This document shows, piece after piece, positions 1 through 6,646 of a DNA stretch of 7,790 nucleotides. Under the pieces are notes generated by a model that was not told where the DNA came from, did no database searches, and was given only the letters and a program-made list of their open reading frames with translations. The DNA lies in the NCBI GenBank assembly GCA_029256865.1, contig JARIEH010000244.1:1-7790 (forward strand), given 5' to 3'. The stretch is from Psychrobacter sp. Its GTDB lineage: Bacteria > Pseudomonadota > Gammaproteobacteria > Pseudomonadales > Moraxellaceae. Position 1 is the stretch's first letter; each line of letters begins with the position of its first letter. The position numbers and the translations under genes are program-made.

Positions 1-1
1 G

Positions 2-91
2 CGCTTGCTATCCTCACCGATGAAGTTTTATGCATTATCAGGTTTTGACTTAAATGTGGTTGATTTTGTACACGCGCCCAAACAAGATTAA
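2..91 (+). CDS. 3' end of a plus-strand gene, possibly RibA/RibBA-type riboflavin protein (partial)
   Basis: The frame starting at base 2 is open from the left edge and ends with TAA at 89-91, giving 29 residues. The stretch KFYALSGFDLNVVDFV resembles the C-terminal end of GTP cyclohydrolase II domains, including the degenerate ones fused to 3,4-dihydroxy-2-butanone-4-phosphate synthase. In those families a run of the type 'R-L-L-(S/T)...K..AL.GF.L..V' closes the protein. If this is right, the gene acts in riboflavin synthesis in the cytoplasm. A strong hairpin terminator follows 15 bases after the stop, which supports this being the true gene end. The competing frame 1 closes earlier, at 46-48, and gives a less protein-like peptide. 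The family assignment rests on a very short tail and is tentative; that a gene ends here is more secure. Confidence 0.45.
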   Translation, partial: RLLSSPMKFYALSGFDLNVVDFVHAPKQD

Positions 92-106
92 TCTTAAAAA
101 AAACAG

Positions 107-156
107 TAACCAATAAAAAAGGCACGCCCATTTGAGCGTGCCTTTTTTATTGGTTA
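107..156. terminator. Bidirectional intrinsic terminator
   Basis: Bases 107-127 pair perfectly with 136-156, giving a 21-bp stem around an 8-base loop. The GC-rich core GGCACGC / GCGTGCC (121-127 and 136-142) is flanked by six A on the left and six T on the right. Each strand therefore reads as a GC hairpin followed by a T run. The hairpin lies between two converging genes, the plus-strand gene ending at 91 and the thioesterase ending at 188, and can stop transcription from both sides. Confidence 0.93.
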
Positions 157-187
157 ATGACTTTAAAAATGCTGCTGATTAATCATC

Positions 188-697
188 TTAACATTCAGGA
201 GTGTGTCCAAATTCTGCTTCCAAAGCAAACAGGCGCTCGCGCTCAGCCGTTGTCCATGGCATTTTTTGTTTGCCACCGCTATCAAAGCGCACCAAGACCG
301 CATCAGCTGTCGCTACCAGTGCTTGCTGGGCAACGCTATAATAACTGTACTCAATCACAATGCTAGTCGTGCCCAAACGCTGACAGCGCACCCCTAACAA
401 TAACGTATCAGGATAAATCACAGGAAGCAGATACTGGCAACTCGACGCTGCCAAAATAGTCACGCTACCCTCAAACATCTCTAACGCCTGCAAATAAGCA
501 ATACGCGCAGACTCGGCATAACGATAATACACCACATTATTGAGATGATTAAAGGCGTCCATCTCGCCCCACTGAATAGGCTGCGGGTGGATAACGGGAT
601 AATGTGCCAATGCTTCAGGCACCTCAAAAACGGGATTCATCGGCAGCGTTGACCTAAGGGCTGTTGAGGTTTTAGAGTTGGAAGCATTATTATTCAT
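188..697 (-). CDS. Acyl-CoA thioesterase, hotdog fold (4HBT / YbgC-FadM-like)
   Basis: A 169-residue cytoplasmic protein of the hotdog thioesterase superfamily, expected to hydrolyse acyl-CoA thioesters; the substrate cannot be told from sequence. The signature is WGEMDAFNHLNNVVYYRY near residues 43-60. It matches the 4HBT pattern 'D.(F/M)(G/N)H.NN..Y..Y', with Asp47 as the likely catalytic residue and His51-Leu-Asn-Asn in the helix that follows. About 25 N-terminal residues rich in Ser, Asn and Thr precede the fold and are probably flexible. The ATG at 697 is preferred because AGGTAGG at 704-710 sits six bases upstream; an in-frame GTG at 700 would place this site too close. The gene begins 58 bases after the hemX-like stop, so co-transcription is possible, and it ends just before a bidirectional terminator. 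In Pseudomonas this position after hemX is held by hemY; no hemY is visible here. The family call is firm; a specific gene name is not justified. Confidence 0.88.
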   Translation of the reverse strand: MNNNASNSKTSTALRSTLPMNPVFEVPEALAHYPVIHPQPIQWGEMDAFNHLNNVVYYRYAESARIAYLQALEMFEGSVTILAASSCQYLLPVIYPDTLLLGVRCQRLGTTSIVIEYSYYSVAQQALVATADAVLVRFDSGGKQKMPWTTAERERLFALEAEFGHTPEC

Positions 698-755
698 CAC
701 TAACCTACCTATTATTATTTTGTCTGATGTTATATTTACCAGAGGCTATAAAATA

Positions 756-1772
756 CTAACTCTTGGGCTGCTCTAGCACTTGTGTAGTCAATAAAGGCGT
801 TGATGTCGGTTCATTAGCAATCAGCTTATCAAGCCAAACAATGACTTCGGCGATATTACGCGGTGCATCCTTATTCAAGCTATTCTGGCTACCAGTTGTT
901 TGCTTATCAGTAGAAGGCATTGCTAACTTTGCATTGGCGTCATTTTTAGGCAGAGTCATATTTGGAGCTAGGGCTTGCAGTTGCTTTCGTGCCTGCTGTA
1001 AGTAGTTGGTTAACTGCTCTTTTTCGCGCATATTACTGGCTTGCATGGCTAAATTCAGCGTCATAATCACTTCATGAATGATAAGTTGCCGATTCGTCAC
1101 TGCCACTCTTGTGCTATTCTCTGTCAGTGTCTTGCTAGCAGCTTTTTGTTGACCACTACTGCTTTGGCCAACCCTTCTCCCATCAACACTGTTTTTAGCC
1201 TCAGTACTGCTTTTACCTTTAGTATTATGTAAAAACTCTTGAATGTCTTGAATGGCAAGGTTTTGTAATTGCCACGGGCTCGGCTGGGTGCTTTGTGCCT
1301 GTAGACGTTCAATATCTTCAGCCAAGCTTTTTTTAATCACGACAGTTAACGCTGGGGCAATTTCATTAGTGCTTTGCGATAGCTGCCATTGTAAGCCTCT
1401 TAGCAAATCAATCGCAGCGCTATAATTATTATCAGTCAGCAGTCTATCGGCTGCCTGTATTTGAATGCGTAATAAATCCAATTGGTTTTGTGCTTGACTG
1501 CTGACCACCGTATTAAGCACTGGCAAGCTTTGTTGACTGATGGCAAATAGACGGTCATCGATCTCATTCATCCGACTGACCACTTGCTCATTGCTTTGCA
1601 GACGCTCGTTTATCTGGTTTTGAAAACGCTGCTGAGCGATATATAACCAAGCTAAAGCGATAATCAATAGTAATATAAATAACCACTGCAAACGTAACAA
1701 CAGGATAGTTGCCTGCCGGCGCTGCTGAACGGCAGACAGCGTATCAGATGGAGGCTTAAGATCGGTTGACAT
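756..1772 (-). CDS. hemX: HemX-like inner-membrane protein (PF04375 type)
   Basis: A 338-residue protein at the place where hemX follows hemD in gamma-proteobacteria. Its layout matches HemX: a short cytoplasmic N-terminus, one hydrophobic segment at about residues 24-46 (LLLRLQWLFILLLIIALAWLY), then a long Gln-rich, probably coiled-coil region (47-110) facing the periplasm. A helical domain follows. The family is often labelled 'uroporphyrin-III C-methyltransferase', but no SAM-binding motif is visible, so an enzymatic role should not be assumed. A structural or assembly role in haem synthesis is an inference from gene position. Residues 184-222 and 273-304 are Ser/Lys/Asn/Gln-rich, probably disordered insertions. 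The start is ATG 1772, with no strong ribosome-binding site, only GGTG seven bases upstream. TATAAC ends 11 bases before the ATG with TTTTGA 17 bases further up, so a nearly leaderless transcript is conceivable but weakly supported. Confidence 0.8.
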   Translation of the reverse strand: MSTDLKPPSDTLSAVQQRRQATILLLRLQWLFILLLIIALAWLYIAQQRFQNQINERLQSNEQVVSRMNEIDDRLFAISQQSLPVLNTVVSSQAQNQLDLLRIQIQAADRLLTDNNYSAAIDLLRGLQWQLSQSTNEIAPALTVVIKKSLAEDIERLQAQSTQPSPWQLQNLAIQDIQEFLHNTKGKSSTEAKNSVDGRRVGQSSSGQQKAASKTLTENSTRVAVTNRQLIIHEVIMTLNLAMQASNMREKEQLTNYLQQARKQLQALAPNMTLPKNDANAKLAMPSTDKQTTGSQNSLNKDAPRNIAEVIVWLDKLIANEPTSTPLLTTQVLEQPKS

Positions 1773-1901
1773 AAAACAGCACCGTTATAGAGAGTTTTAA
1801 CTACCTTCAAAATCAGTAATTAAATCATAAAGTAGTGAAAATAATTAATTTTTACTCGTTTGTCATGTTTTTTCTAAACAGCTTAATTATAAAAGCTTTC
1901 A

Positions 1902-2834
1902 TTAAGACAGTCGATGATGCTGAATGGCATCCAGAATAGTCGCAGGCGACAAATCTTCTACCCGCCAGTGGCTCAGTTTTTGCTCAGCGACCATATTCGC
2001 TAAACGCTCCCCTAATACCACATAATTAAAGTCAGACAAAGTCAGCGCAGCCACTGGCGTTAAACCTGACTCTGATACAGAGGCAGATGTTTGCTCGACC
2101 ACACTTGTCCAGTGCTCAAAAGCAGTACCACTACTCACAATGACCACTGGCTTTGACTGTGGTGGTAGTTCTTGGTCTCTGGTCATGAAATGGCTGTGCC
2201 ATTGCTGGTAGTTTGCACTTGCATCGATAGGTAAAGTGCGCTCGTACCAAGCGATGCTATCAATCTGTACCCCGCGCTCCTTTAAGGTATTCACCAATAA
2301 TCGTCGCCCGCCAAGCCCGCGCCACACCAAAAGCTTGTCACCTGCTTGTAGAAGCTCAATCTCTGGCATGGCCAGCATACCTTCATTATTGGCAATAATC
2401 GGTTGCAATACATGATAGCTAGGTTGCAACTTAGAATCTTGTAATACCGAGGCGGTGGCTTCACCTACCGCAATGATATGACTCGGTACTGCACCAAGTG
2501 GATTCGGTATCAATGCTGATGGTTTGTCTTTGTCAGCCTGCTGTTTTTCTTGCTCAAGCGCTTGCCAGACTGCCAAGCCAGAGGCTGCCGCTGTAGGACT
2601 GACGATCACTAACGCTTGATAATCACCTGCTAGCCAATGACGCATCAGCTCAATATCTGCATCACTGACCGCACGCGGCTGCAGTGTCAACATCGGCATC
2701 TCGACAACTGTCAAACCAGCAGCTTGCAGATGCTCTGTCAAAGGTGCGGCGCGCTCTACTGGACGGGTATTGATCACCACTGTTTGGAATAATGACAAGC
2801 TGTCCGTTAACTGAGACGACAATGTGCGAGACAT
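1902..2834 (-). CDS. hemD: Uroporphyrinogen-III synthase
   Basis: HemD cyclises hydroxymethylbilane with inversion of ring D to uroporphyrinogen III, the branch point to haem, sirohaem and cobalamin. It is a soluble enzyme of two similar lobes and is poorly conserved in sequence. Seen here: the N-terminal motif VVINTRPVERA (about residues 19-29) and VIVSPTAAASGL (77-87), then IIAVGEATA (120-128), LLVWRGLGGRRLL (169-181) and VVIVSSGTAFEHW (230-242). At 310 residues it is longer than the roughly 250-residue E. coli enzyme, owing to a 15-20 residue N-terminal extension and a Gln/Lys-rich insertion near 95-115. An upstream TTG at 2852 extends the frame but has no ribosome-binding site. The ATG at 2834 has AAGGG at 2842-2846 with a seven-base spacer and is chosen. 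Another ATG at 2840 lies only one base from that site. hemC lies upstream across a 169-bp gap holding a palindromic element and a -10 box, so hemD may have its own promoter. Confidence 0.93.
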   Translation of the reverse strand: MSRTLSSQLTDSLSLFQTVVINTRPVERAAPLTEHLQAAGLTVVEMPMLTLQPRAVSDADIELMRHWLAGDYQALVIVSPTAAASGLAVWQALEQEKQQADKDKPSALIPNPLGAVPSHIIAVGEATASVLQDSKLQPSYHVLQPIIANNEGMLAMPEIELLQAGDKLLVWRGLGGRRLLVNTLKERGVQIDSIAWYERTLPIDASANYQQWHSHFMTRDQELPPQSKPVVIVSSGTAFEHWTSVVEQTSASVSESGLTPVAALTLSDFNYVVLGERLANMVAEQKLSHWRVEDLSPATILDAIQHHRLS

Positions 2835-2841
2835 AGACATA

Positions 2842-2846
2842 CCCTT
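2842..2846 (-). promoter_or_regulatory. Ribosome-binding site fixing the hemD start
   Basis: On the minus strand AAGGG lies seven bases before ATG 2834 and only one base before ATG 2840. This spacing picks the inner ATG over both the ATG at 2840 and the TTG at 2852, shortening HemD by six residues relative to the longest frame. Confidence 0.7.
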
Positions 2847-2866
2847 ACTCAAAATAATTGGCCTAG

Positions 2867-2872
2867 ATTATA
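2867..2872 (-). promoter_or_regulatory. Candidate -10 box for hemD
   Basis: The minus strand reads TTGTATAATC here, a perfect TATAAT preceded directly by TG, 32 bases before the chosen hemD ATG. No good -35 hexamer is seen; the best at 16 bases is GGTTTT. If used, it would make hemD expression partly independent of hemC. Support is one hexamer plus position. Confidence 0.4.
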
Positions 2873-2900
2873 CAATCAACTCACATCAAAACCGAGACAG

Positions 2901-2967
2901 TGCTACTGGAATAAATTTTTGCAGCCTAAGTGTTAGCAGCATGCAGGAAAATCTGGTGCCAGTAGCA
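2901..2967. repeat. Imperfect 67-bp palindrome between hemC and hemD
   Basis: The ends are perfect 9-bp inverted repeats, TGCTACTGG (2901-2909) and CCAGTAGCA (2959-2967). Reading inward from each end, the similarity continues loosely: both arms reach ATTTT and then a GCA-containing stretch. The centre holds CTAAGTGTTAG, a small inverted repeat with a three-base loop. There is no T run after the structure in either direction, so it is not a standard intrinsic terminator. It could be a short dispersed repeat, a processing or stability element in the hemCD mRNA, or chance; only a genome-wide copy count would tell. Confidence 0.6.
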
Positions 2968-3003
2968 GATGTCTATTAAGGTATCGATTTTACTTCGTAC
3001 TGA

Positions 3004-4011
3004 CTAGGGATTATAAATTGCTGCCAAAATATCCCCTGCACCTTTAGCCAATAACATCTCAGCGACATCGATCCCCAGCTGATTGGCTTGCTCTTCTTGC
3101 TCAGCTTGCGTCCCTGTCAGGGCAATACGCTTATCAGCTTTTAGCAAATCACTGCCATCTGCTTGTCCGACACGGCCACGCAGCCATAATTGATCACCCG
3201 CATCATCGTTATCAAAATCTGTCGCATCTGCCGCATGCAGCACGGCATACGCTGCAATAGGAACCTGGCAGCCGCCCTCTAAATGACGGTTCAAAGCACG
3301 CTCAGCGATGAGACGAATACGGGCGTGATCATCATTAAGCGGGGCGAGCAATGCCATTACTTCTGCATCATCTTCACGGCACTCAATTGCCAATGCCCCT
3401 TGTCCCACTGCTGGCAAGCAGATATCAATATCAAGCTCACCACGAATACGTTCAGTCAGCTCAATACGCTGTAGACCACTGGTCGCTAGGATAATCGCAT
3501 CATATTCACCTGCATCAAGTTTGCCTAATCGCGTACCAACGTTACCACGCAAGGTTTTTATTTGTAGGTCTGGACGATGGGCCTTGATTTGACATTGACG
3601 ACGCAAACTTGAAGTACCGACCACTGCACCCTCTGGCAATTCATCAATACTCTTATAAGTGTTAGAAACGAATGCATCTGTCGGCGCTGCGCGTTTGCAA
3701 TAAACCCCAAGCGTTAAACCTTGAGGCAACTGCATAGGTACATCTTTTAATGAATGCACAGCAATGTCCGCCTGCTTGTCATATAACGCTTGTTCAAGCT
3801 CTTTGACAAACAAACCTTTACCACCGATTTTTGCCAGTGGTGTGTCCAAAATCTTATCACCTTTAGTGACAATCTTTAGGAGATTAATGGTCATTTCTGG
3901 ATATAAGGCTAAAAGTCGGTCACGAATATGCTCTGCTTGCCATAAAGCAAGAGGACTTTGACGAGTAGCAATGTTTAACGTCTTCAAAGTAGGTTGCTGT
4001 GGGGTACTCAT
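3004..4011 (-). CDS. hemC: Hydroxymethylbilane synthase (porphobilinogen deaminase)
   Basis: HemC joins four porphobilinogen molecules into the linear tetrapyrrole hydroxymethylbilane, the substrate of HemD encoded next. Diagnostic motifs are all present: [17 protein letters not shown] near the N-terminus (residues 12-28), [13 protein letters not shown] (61-73), HSLKDVP with the catalytic Asp at about 90 (E. coli Asp84), and GTSSLRRQ with the substrate-binding arginines at about 137-138. [10 protein letters not shown] and [12 protein letters not shown] follow. [12 protein letters not shown] carries the cysteine (about 248; E. coli Cys242) that binds the dipyrromethane cofactor. The protein is 335 residues, slightly longer than E. 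coli HemC (313), because of a Thr/Gln-rich leader and an acidic stretch near 264-275 ([12 protein letters not shown]). The frame extends to an ATG at 4047, but that start has no ribosome-binding site and lies next to a hairpin. ATG 4011 has GAGG six bases upstream and fits the family better. A terminator-like hairpin lies in the leader. Confidence 0.97.
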   Translation of the reverse strand: MSTPQQPTLKTLNIATRQSPLALWQAEHIRDRLLALYPEMTINLLKIVTKGDKILDTPLAKIGGKGLFVKELEQALYDKQADIAVHSLKDVPMQLPQGLTLGVYCKRAAPTDAFVSNTYKSIDELPEGAVVGTSSLRRQCQIKAHRPDLQIKTLRGNVGTRLGKLDAGEYDAIILATSGLQRIELTERIRGELDIDICLPAVGQGALAIECREDDAEVMALLAPLNDDHARIRLIAERALNRHLEGGCQVPIAAYAVLHAADATDFDNDDAGDQLWLRGRVGQADGSDLLKADKRIALTGTQAEQEEQANQLGIDVAEMLLAKGAGDILAAIYNP

Positions 4012-4017
4012 AAGTGG

Positions 4018-4021
4018 CCTC
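4018..4021 (-). promoter_or_regulatory. Ribosome-binding site fixing the hemC start
   Basis: GAGG on the minus strand stands six bases before ATG 4011. The longer alternative, ATG 4047, has no purine-rich site and has a 6-bp stem hairpin (4054-4068) seven bases upstream. Together these favour the 335-residue HemC. Confidence 0.7.
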
Positions 4022-4068
4022 AATATAATGGGTTCGATATTTTTCATACTAGGGCGTCTGTAAGACGC

Positions 4069-4102
4069 AAAAAAATACCCCTATTTAAGCATAAATAAGG
4101 GT
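4069..4102 (-). terminator. Intrinsic terminator or attenuator between algR-like gene and hemC
   Basis: In the minus-strand RNA, bases 4102-4092 (ACCCUUAUUUA) pair with 4087-4077 (UAAAUAGGGGU) as an 11-bp stem with one U-G wobble and a four-base UGCU loop. A single A and then seven U follow (4076-4069). This has the form of a rho-independent terminator for transcription leaving the response-regulator gene, which ends 138 bases upstream. Any hemC message that starts further up must read through it, so it could also act as an attenuator. The stem is AU-rich and probably of moderate strength. On the plus strand no T run follows, so it should work in one direction only. Confidence 0.7.
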
Positions 4103-4240
4103 CTGATGATATGGCATCGATGTTTGGATACTTTTTAACCAAAACATTTATAAATAATACAAGTCGTGAAAGCTGTAAAATCTTTAGAAACCTGAGTAAA
4201 AATGCTACTTTTTAATTAATAAACGCATTGCAAACACTTG

Positions 4241-4978
4241 CTACATACTTTGTATTTTATCGCGCAATGCGGGTAAATGGCGACGACTAACTGCTAAAGC
4301 CTCATCAATCCCTTTAAAACGAACCTGATACTGACCAGAGTCTATGGTTTCAAGATAATCTAAAAAGCTGAGATTGATGATGGCATTGCGATGAACACGG
4401 AATAGACGCTCGCCAAACTCTTCTTCAAGCTCTTTTAAGGTTTCGTCGATAAGGACGATACCGTCTTTATGACGCACTTTGACGTACTTTTGATCGGCTG
4501 TAAAATAATAGACATCTTTAAGCTTAATCAACTCAACACCGCGATGGGTGCGCGCAGAGATATGCTCACGTACAGGTCGAGCCGTCGGGTTTTCAAGTTT
4601 ACGGATTTGGTTTAGCTGAGCCGCATTCAAGTTTTTGGCTTTACTCAGTGCCTCTAATAGCTCGTCTTTGTTCGCAGGCTTTAAGAGATAACCAATCGCA
4701 TTGGCTTTGAATGCATTAATAGCATAGTGATCATAAGCCGTGACAAATATAATGGCGGGTGGGTGCTCAAGCTCATTGAGTAATTGTGCACAACGTACCC
4801 CGTCCATTTCTGGCATACGTATGTCTAATAATATAACATCAGGTTGCTTCAACTTTACCGCGGTAACGGCTTCTGCTCCAGTAGTTGCTTGTGCGACCAC
4901 CTCATATCCTGACTCTTGTACAATCCTAACCAAACGCTCACGAGCGAGTGGTTCATCATCACAAACTACAATACGCAT
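4241..4978 (-). CDS. algR: LytTR-family response regulator (AlgR-like)
   Basis: A 245-residue cytoplasmic transcription regulator. Residues 1-115 are a receiver domain: acidic pocket CDDEP (Asp7-Asp8), phospho-acceptor Asp52 in LLDIRMPEMDG, conserved Thr80 in FVTAYD and Lys100 in LLKP. After a linker, residues of about 140-245 form a LytTR DNA-binding domain, with VELIKLKDVYYFTADQKYV, LKELEEEFGERLFRVHRNAIIN and the closing VSRRHLP. Size, domain order and the phrase DDEPLARERL match AlgR of Pseudomonas, which with AlgZ/FimS controls type IV pili, and alginate in P. aeruginosa. Which genes are controlled here is unknown. The ATG at 4978 is well supported by GAGGGGAG at 4984-4991, five bases upstream. 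Its presumed partner kinase is the next gene upstream, but 516 bp away, and a candidate promoter lies just before this gene. hemC follows across 229 bp containing a terminator-like hairpin. The family call is very secure; the AlgR name rests on similarity plus conserved neighbours. Confidence 0.9.
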   Translation of the reverse strand: MRIVVCDDEPLARERLVRIVQESGYEVVAQATTGAEAVTAVKLKQPDVILLDIRMPEMDGVRCAQLLNELEHPPAIIFVTAYDHYAINAFKANAIGYLLKPANKDELLEALSKAKNLNAAQLNQIRKLENPTARPVREHISARTHRGVELIKLKDVYYFTADQKYVKVRHKDGIVLIDETLKELEEEFGERLFRVHRNAIINLSFLDYLETIDSGQYQVRFKGIDEALAVSRRHLPALRDKIQSM

Positions 4979-5494
4979 GTAAACTCCCCTCTTTTAACTT
5001 CTTGATACTATATTAATATGAGTTTTTATTTCACAGCAGTTTAATCGCATTGCTCATTGAGATCTCTGATGTAATGACTGATGTTATTATCTGCCCTGTT
5101 CGCCTGTTTGAAAATAAAAACTTTAAAAAGTAAAAGTATTGGTCCATGGAGCATTGTCATTTTTGCCGTATTCTACTGCAAACTTAAAATGTAGACTGCA
5201 CAATCTAAGGAACATTTGTCTTTCATTTGTTATCTTAATCTCTGAGTTTAAAGAGATAAATCAAGCACTTTTATAATGGGTTATGGCGTTTTATCTATAC
5301 CTACCTATAAATAGGGAAGTATATTTTAAACGTTGACAGCTACTTTTTATATGACAGGCATGGATTAGCACTTTTGGAATGACTACTAATCTAGTTATTG
5401 CAATAAGCATGCCATGATTAATAAACAGCCCAAGCTAAGACCTAACAAAAGTTACAGGATTGAACCGTTAACATACACGTAGGAGAGAGAAGGC
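4979..5494. other. 516-bp gene-free gap between sensor and regulator genes
   Basis: No convincing open frame lies here on either strand; all are short and without ribosome-binding sites. The DNA is AT-rich. Items seen: the regulator's ribosome-binding site and candidate promoter at the left end; a perfect 12-bp palindrome TTATTGCAATAA at 5395-5406; a short inverted repeat CCTAT-AA-ATAGG at 5304-5315; and TGACAG repeated 18 bases apart (5334-5339, 5352-5357). No clear intrinsic terminator follows the sensor gene. The gap may hold a regulated promoter, a long leader or a small RNA; nothing proves any of these. Confidence 0.6.
5007..5034 (-). promoter_or_regulatory. Candidate promoter of the algR-like gene
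   Basis: On the minus strand GTGAAA (5034-5029) and TATAGT (5012-5007) are separated by 16 bases, a sigma-70-like arrangement with 4/6 and 5/6 matches to consensus. Transcription would start near position 5000, leaving a leader of about 20 bases with a strong ribosome-binding site. It offers a way to express the regulator independently of the distant sensor gene. AT-rich DNA gives such matches easily, so confidence is limited. Confidence 0.35.
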
Positions 5495-6646
5495 TTAAAG
5501 CCCAACATCATAGAGAGGATACTTGATGACCGTTATAATGCGCTCACTCGTCACCATACTTTGAATCTCTGAGCTTTGCCCAAAATTGCTCTTTAAACGC
5601 TCAGCTTGACCATGCAAGTCTAATTGGCGGCGCAAATCATGCATTATCATCAAAGTTTTACTCGGTAGTTGCACAGTAATAGTGATGGTAACGACGTGCT
5701 CTTGCCAGGTAACCACAATGTCGATATAAATAGTTTCAGTGGTCATCTCAACCACATTGAGCAGCATCTTTTCAAGCACACTTTGTAAGGTTAGCGCCGT
5801 AATAACCATATCATACATAATATCATCGTCAGGAAGATCCCAGCTTACAATCAGCTTATCCGTCAAACGGCTCGACTCAATGGCCAAATAATGCTCACAC
5901 AGAGCGACCTCTTCTTCAAAACTAATCTCGCGTGGACCATTAAAGCTGGCACGGAATAAGGCTGATACATGTTGCAAAAGATCAGCCGCGCGCGGTGGAT
6001 TAGACTCAATGAGTGAGGTTAAGGTATTAATGATATTAAATAAAAAATGCGGAGCGATACGCGCTTTGATTAAATAGTTTTGGGCCGTGAGTTTATTCTC
6101 AAAAGACTGCTTAAGTGCCGCCAATTCACGATGCCGATGTAAGAAATACATGAGAAATACGAGAGTAAAACCACCCGTAAGTATGCTATTAAGCAATACG
6201 TTTAACACAAAATATTGATAATTATATTCAAGCCAGCCAACGTTGATCATTACGAGCATAACCAAAGTTATCGTTAACGCATAGCTAATGGTCAATAGCA
6301 GTAATATATACATACTCACTCTAGGTATGCTCATGCGCTTAAAGATAGGGCGTAGATAGTCAATCAAATATAATGAAGGAATAATTGATAATATATTTTG
6401 AATCACTAGACTTATAAAACTAATTAAAAACTCTGACCAACTCGCCATATCATGACGATCAATAACAGTTACGAACAGTGACCAAAAAAAGATACACAGC
6501 ACCCACTGCCAAAGCTTCATGACTTCCATGAGTTTGGGAATAAAAAACTCTAAGCGCTCAGCTAGCAAGGCAACCTCATCCTTTGCTATACTTGAGCTCT
6601 TATTCTCCTGACTTGTCTTAGACCAATATGAACGCCAACTCTTCAA
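5495..6646 (-). CDS. fimS: LytS/AlgZ-type membrane sensor histidine kinase with degenerate ATP-binding domain
   Basis: Predicted inner-membrane sensor, up to 383 residues. Four hydrophobic segments at about 44-62, 72-95, 111-137 and 146-169 form the sensory part. A His_kinase (PF06580) domain follows, with the H box [15 protein letters not shown] carrying the likely phospho-acceptor His200; the region to about residue 265 ([21 protein letters not shown]) also matches AlgZ/FimS. The C-terminal ATPase-like domain is degenerate: where relatives have LLENAVYHG this protein reads [11 protein letters not shown], and no glycine-rich box is seen. It probably partners with the AlgR-like regulator, the next gene in the same direction. 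The outermost start is TTG 6646, with GGGA ten bases upstream. It overlaps the outermost argH start by 19 bp. TTG 6571, behind AAGGATGAGG and giving 358 residues, and ATG 6529 are alternatives. The symbol rests on family and gene order; kinase activity is uncertain. Confidence 0.78.
   Translation of the reverse strand: MKSWRSYWSKTSQENKSSSIAKDEVALLAERLEFFIPKLMEVMKLWQWVLCIFFWSLFVTVIDRHDMASWSEFLISFISLVIQNILSIIPSLYLIDYLRPIFKRMSIPRVSMYILLLLTISYALTITLVMLVMINVGWLEYNYQYFVLNVLLNSILTGGFTLVFLMYFLHRHRELAALKQSFENKLTAQNYLIKARIAPHFLFNIINTLTSLIESNPPRAADLLQHVSALFRASFNGPREISFEEEVALCEHYLAIESSRLTDKLIVSWDLPDDDIMYDMVITALTLQSVLEKMLLNVVEMTTETIYIDIVVTWQEHVVTITITVQLPSKTLMIMHDLRRQLDLHGQAERLKSNFGQSSEIQSMVTSERIITVIKYPLYDVGL

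Noticed and set aside
756..1772. SAM-dependent uroporphyrinogen methyltransferase activity for the HemX-like protein
   Set aside because: No SAM-binding glycine motif or methyltransferase domain is visible; the product name is historical.
1865..1905. AGCTT...AAGCT hairpin after hemD as a terminator
   Set aside because: The stem is five weak pairs and is followed by A-rich, not T-rich, sequence on the minus strand.
3283..3474. Plus-strand open frame inside hemC
   Set aside because: It is antisense to the cofactor-binding region of a clearly conserved HemC and has no homology-like features.
5249..5277. TATAAT at 5272-5277 on the plus strand as a promoter
   Set aside because: No -35 match at suitable spacing, and it would only read into the antisense of the sensor gene; AT-rich DNA gives such hexamers by chance.
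5333..5361. TTGACA on the plus strand as the -35 of a promoter in the sensor-regulator gap
   Set aside because: No acceptable -10 hexamer at 16-18 bases (AGGCAT at 17), and no plus-strand gene follows before argH.
5490..5500. GGCTTAAAGCC inverted repeat at the sensor gene's stop codon as a terminator
   Set aside because: The five-base arms leave a single-base loop and no T run follows, so it cannot form a terminator hairpin.
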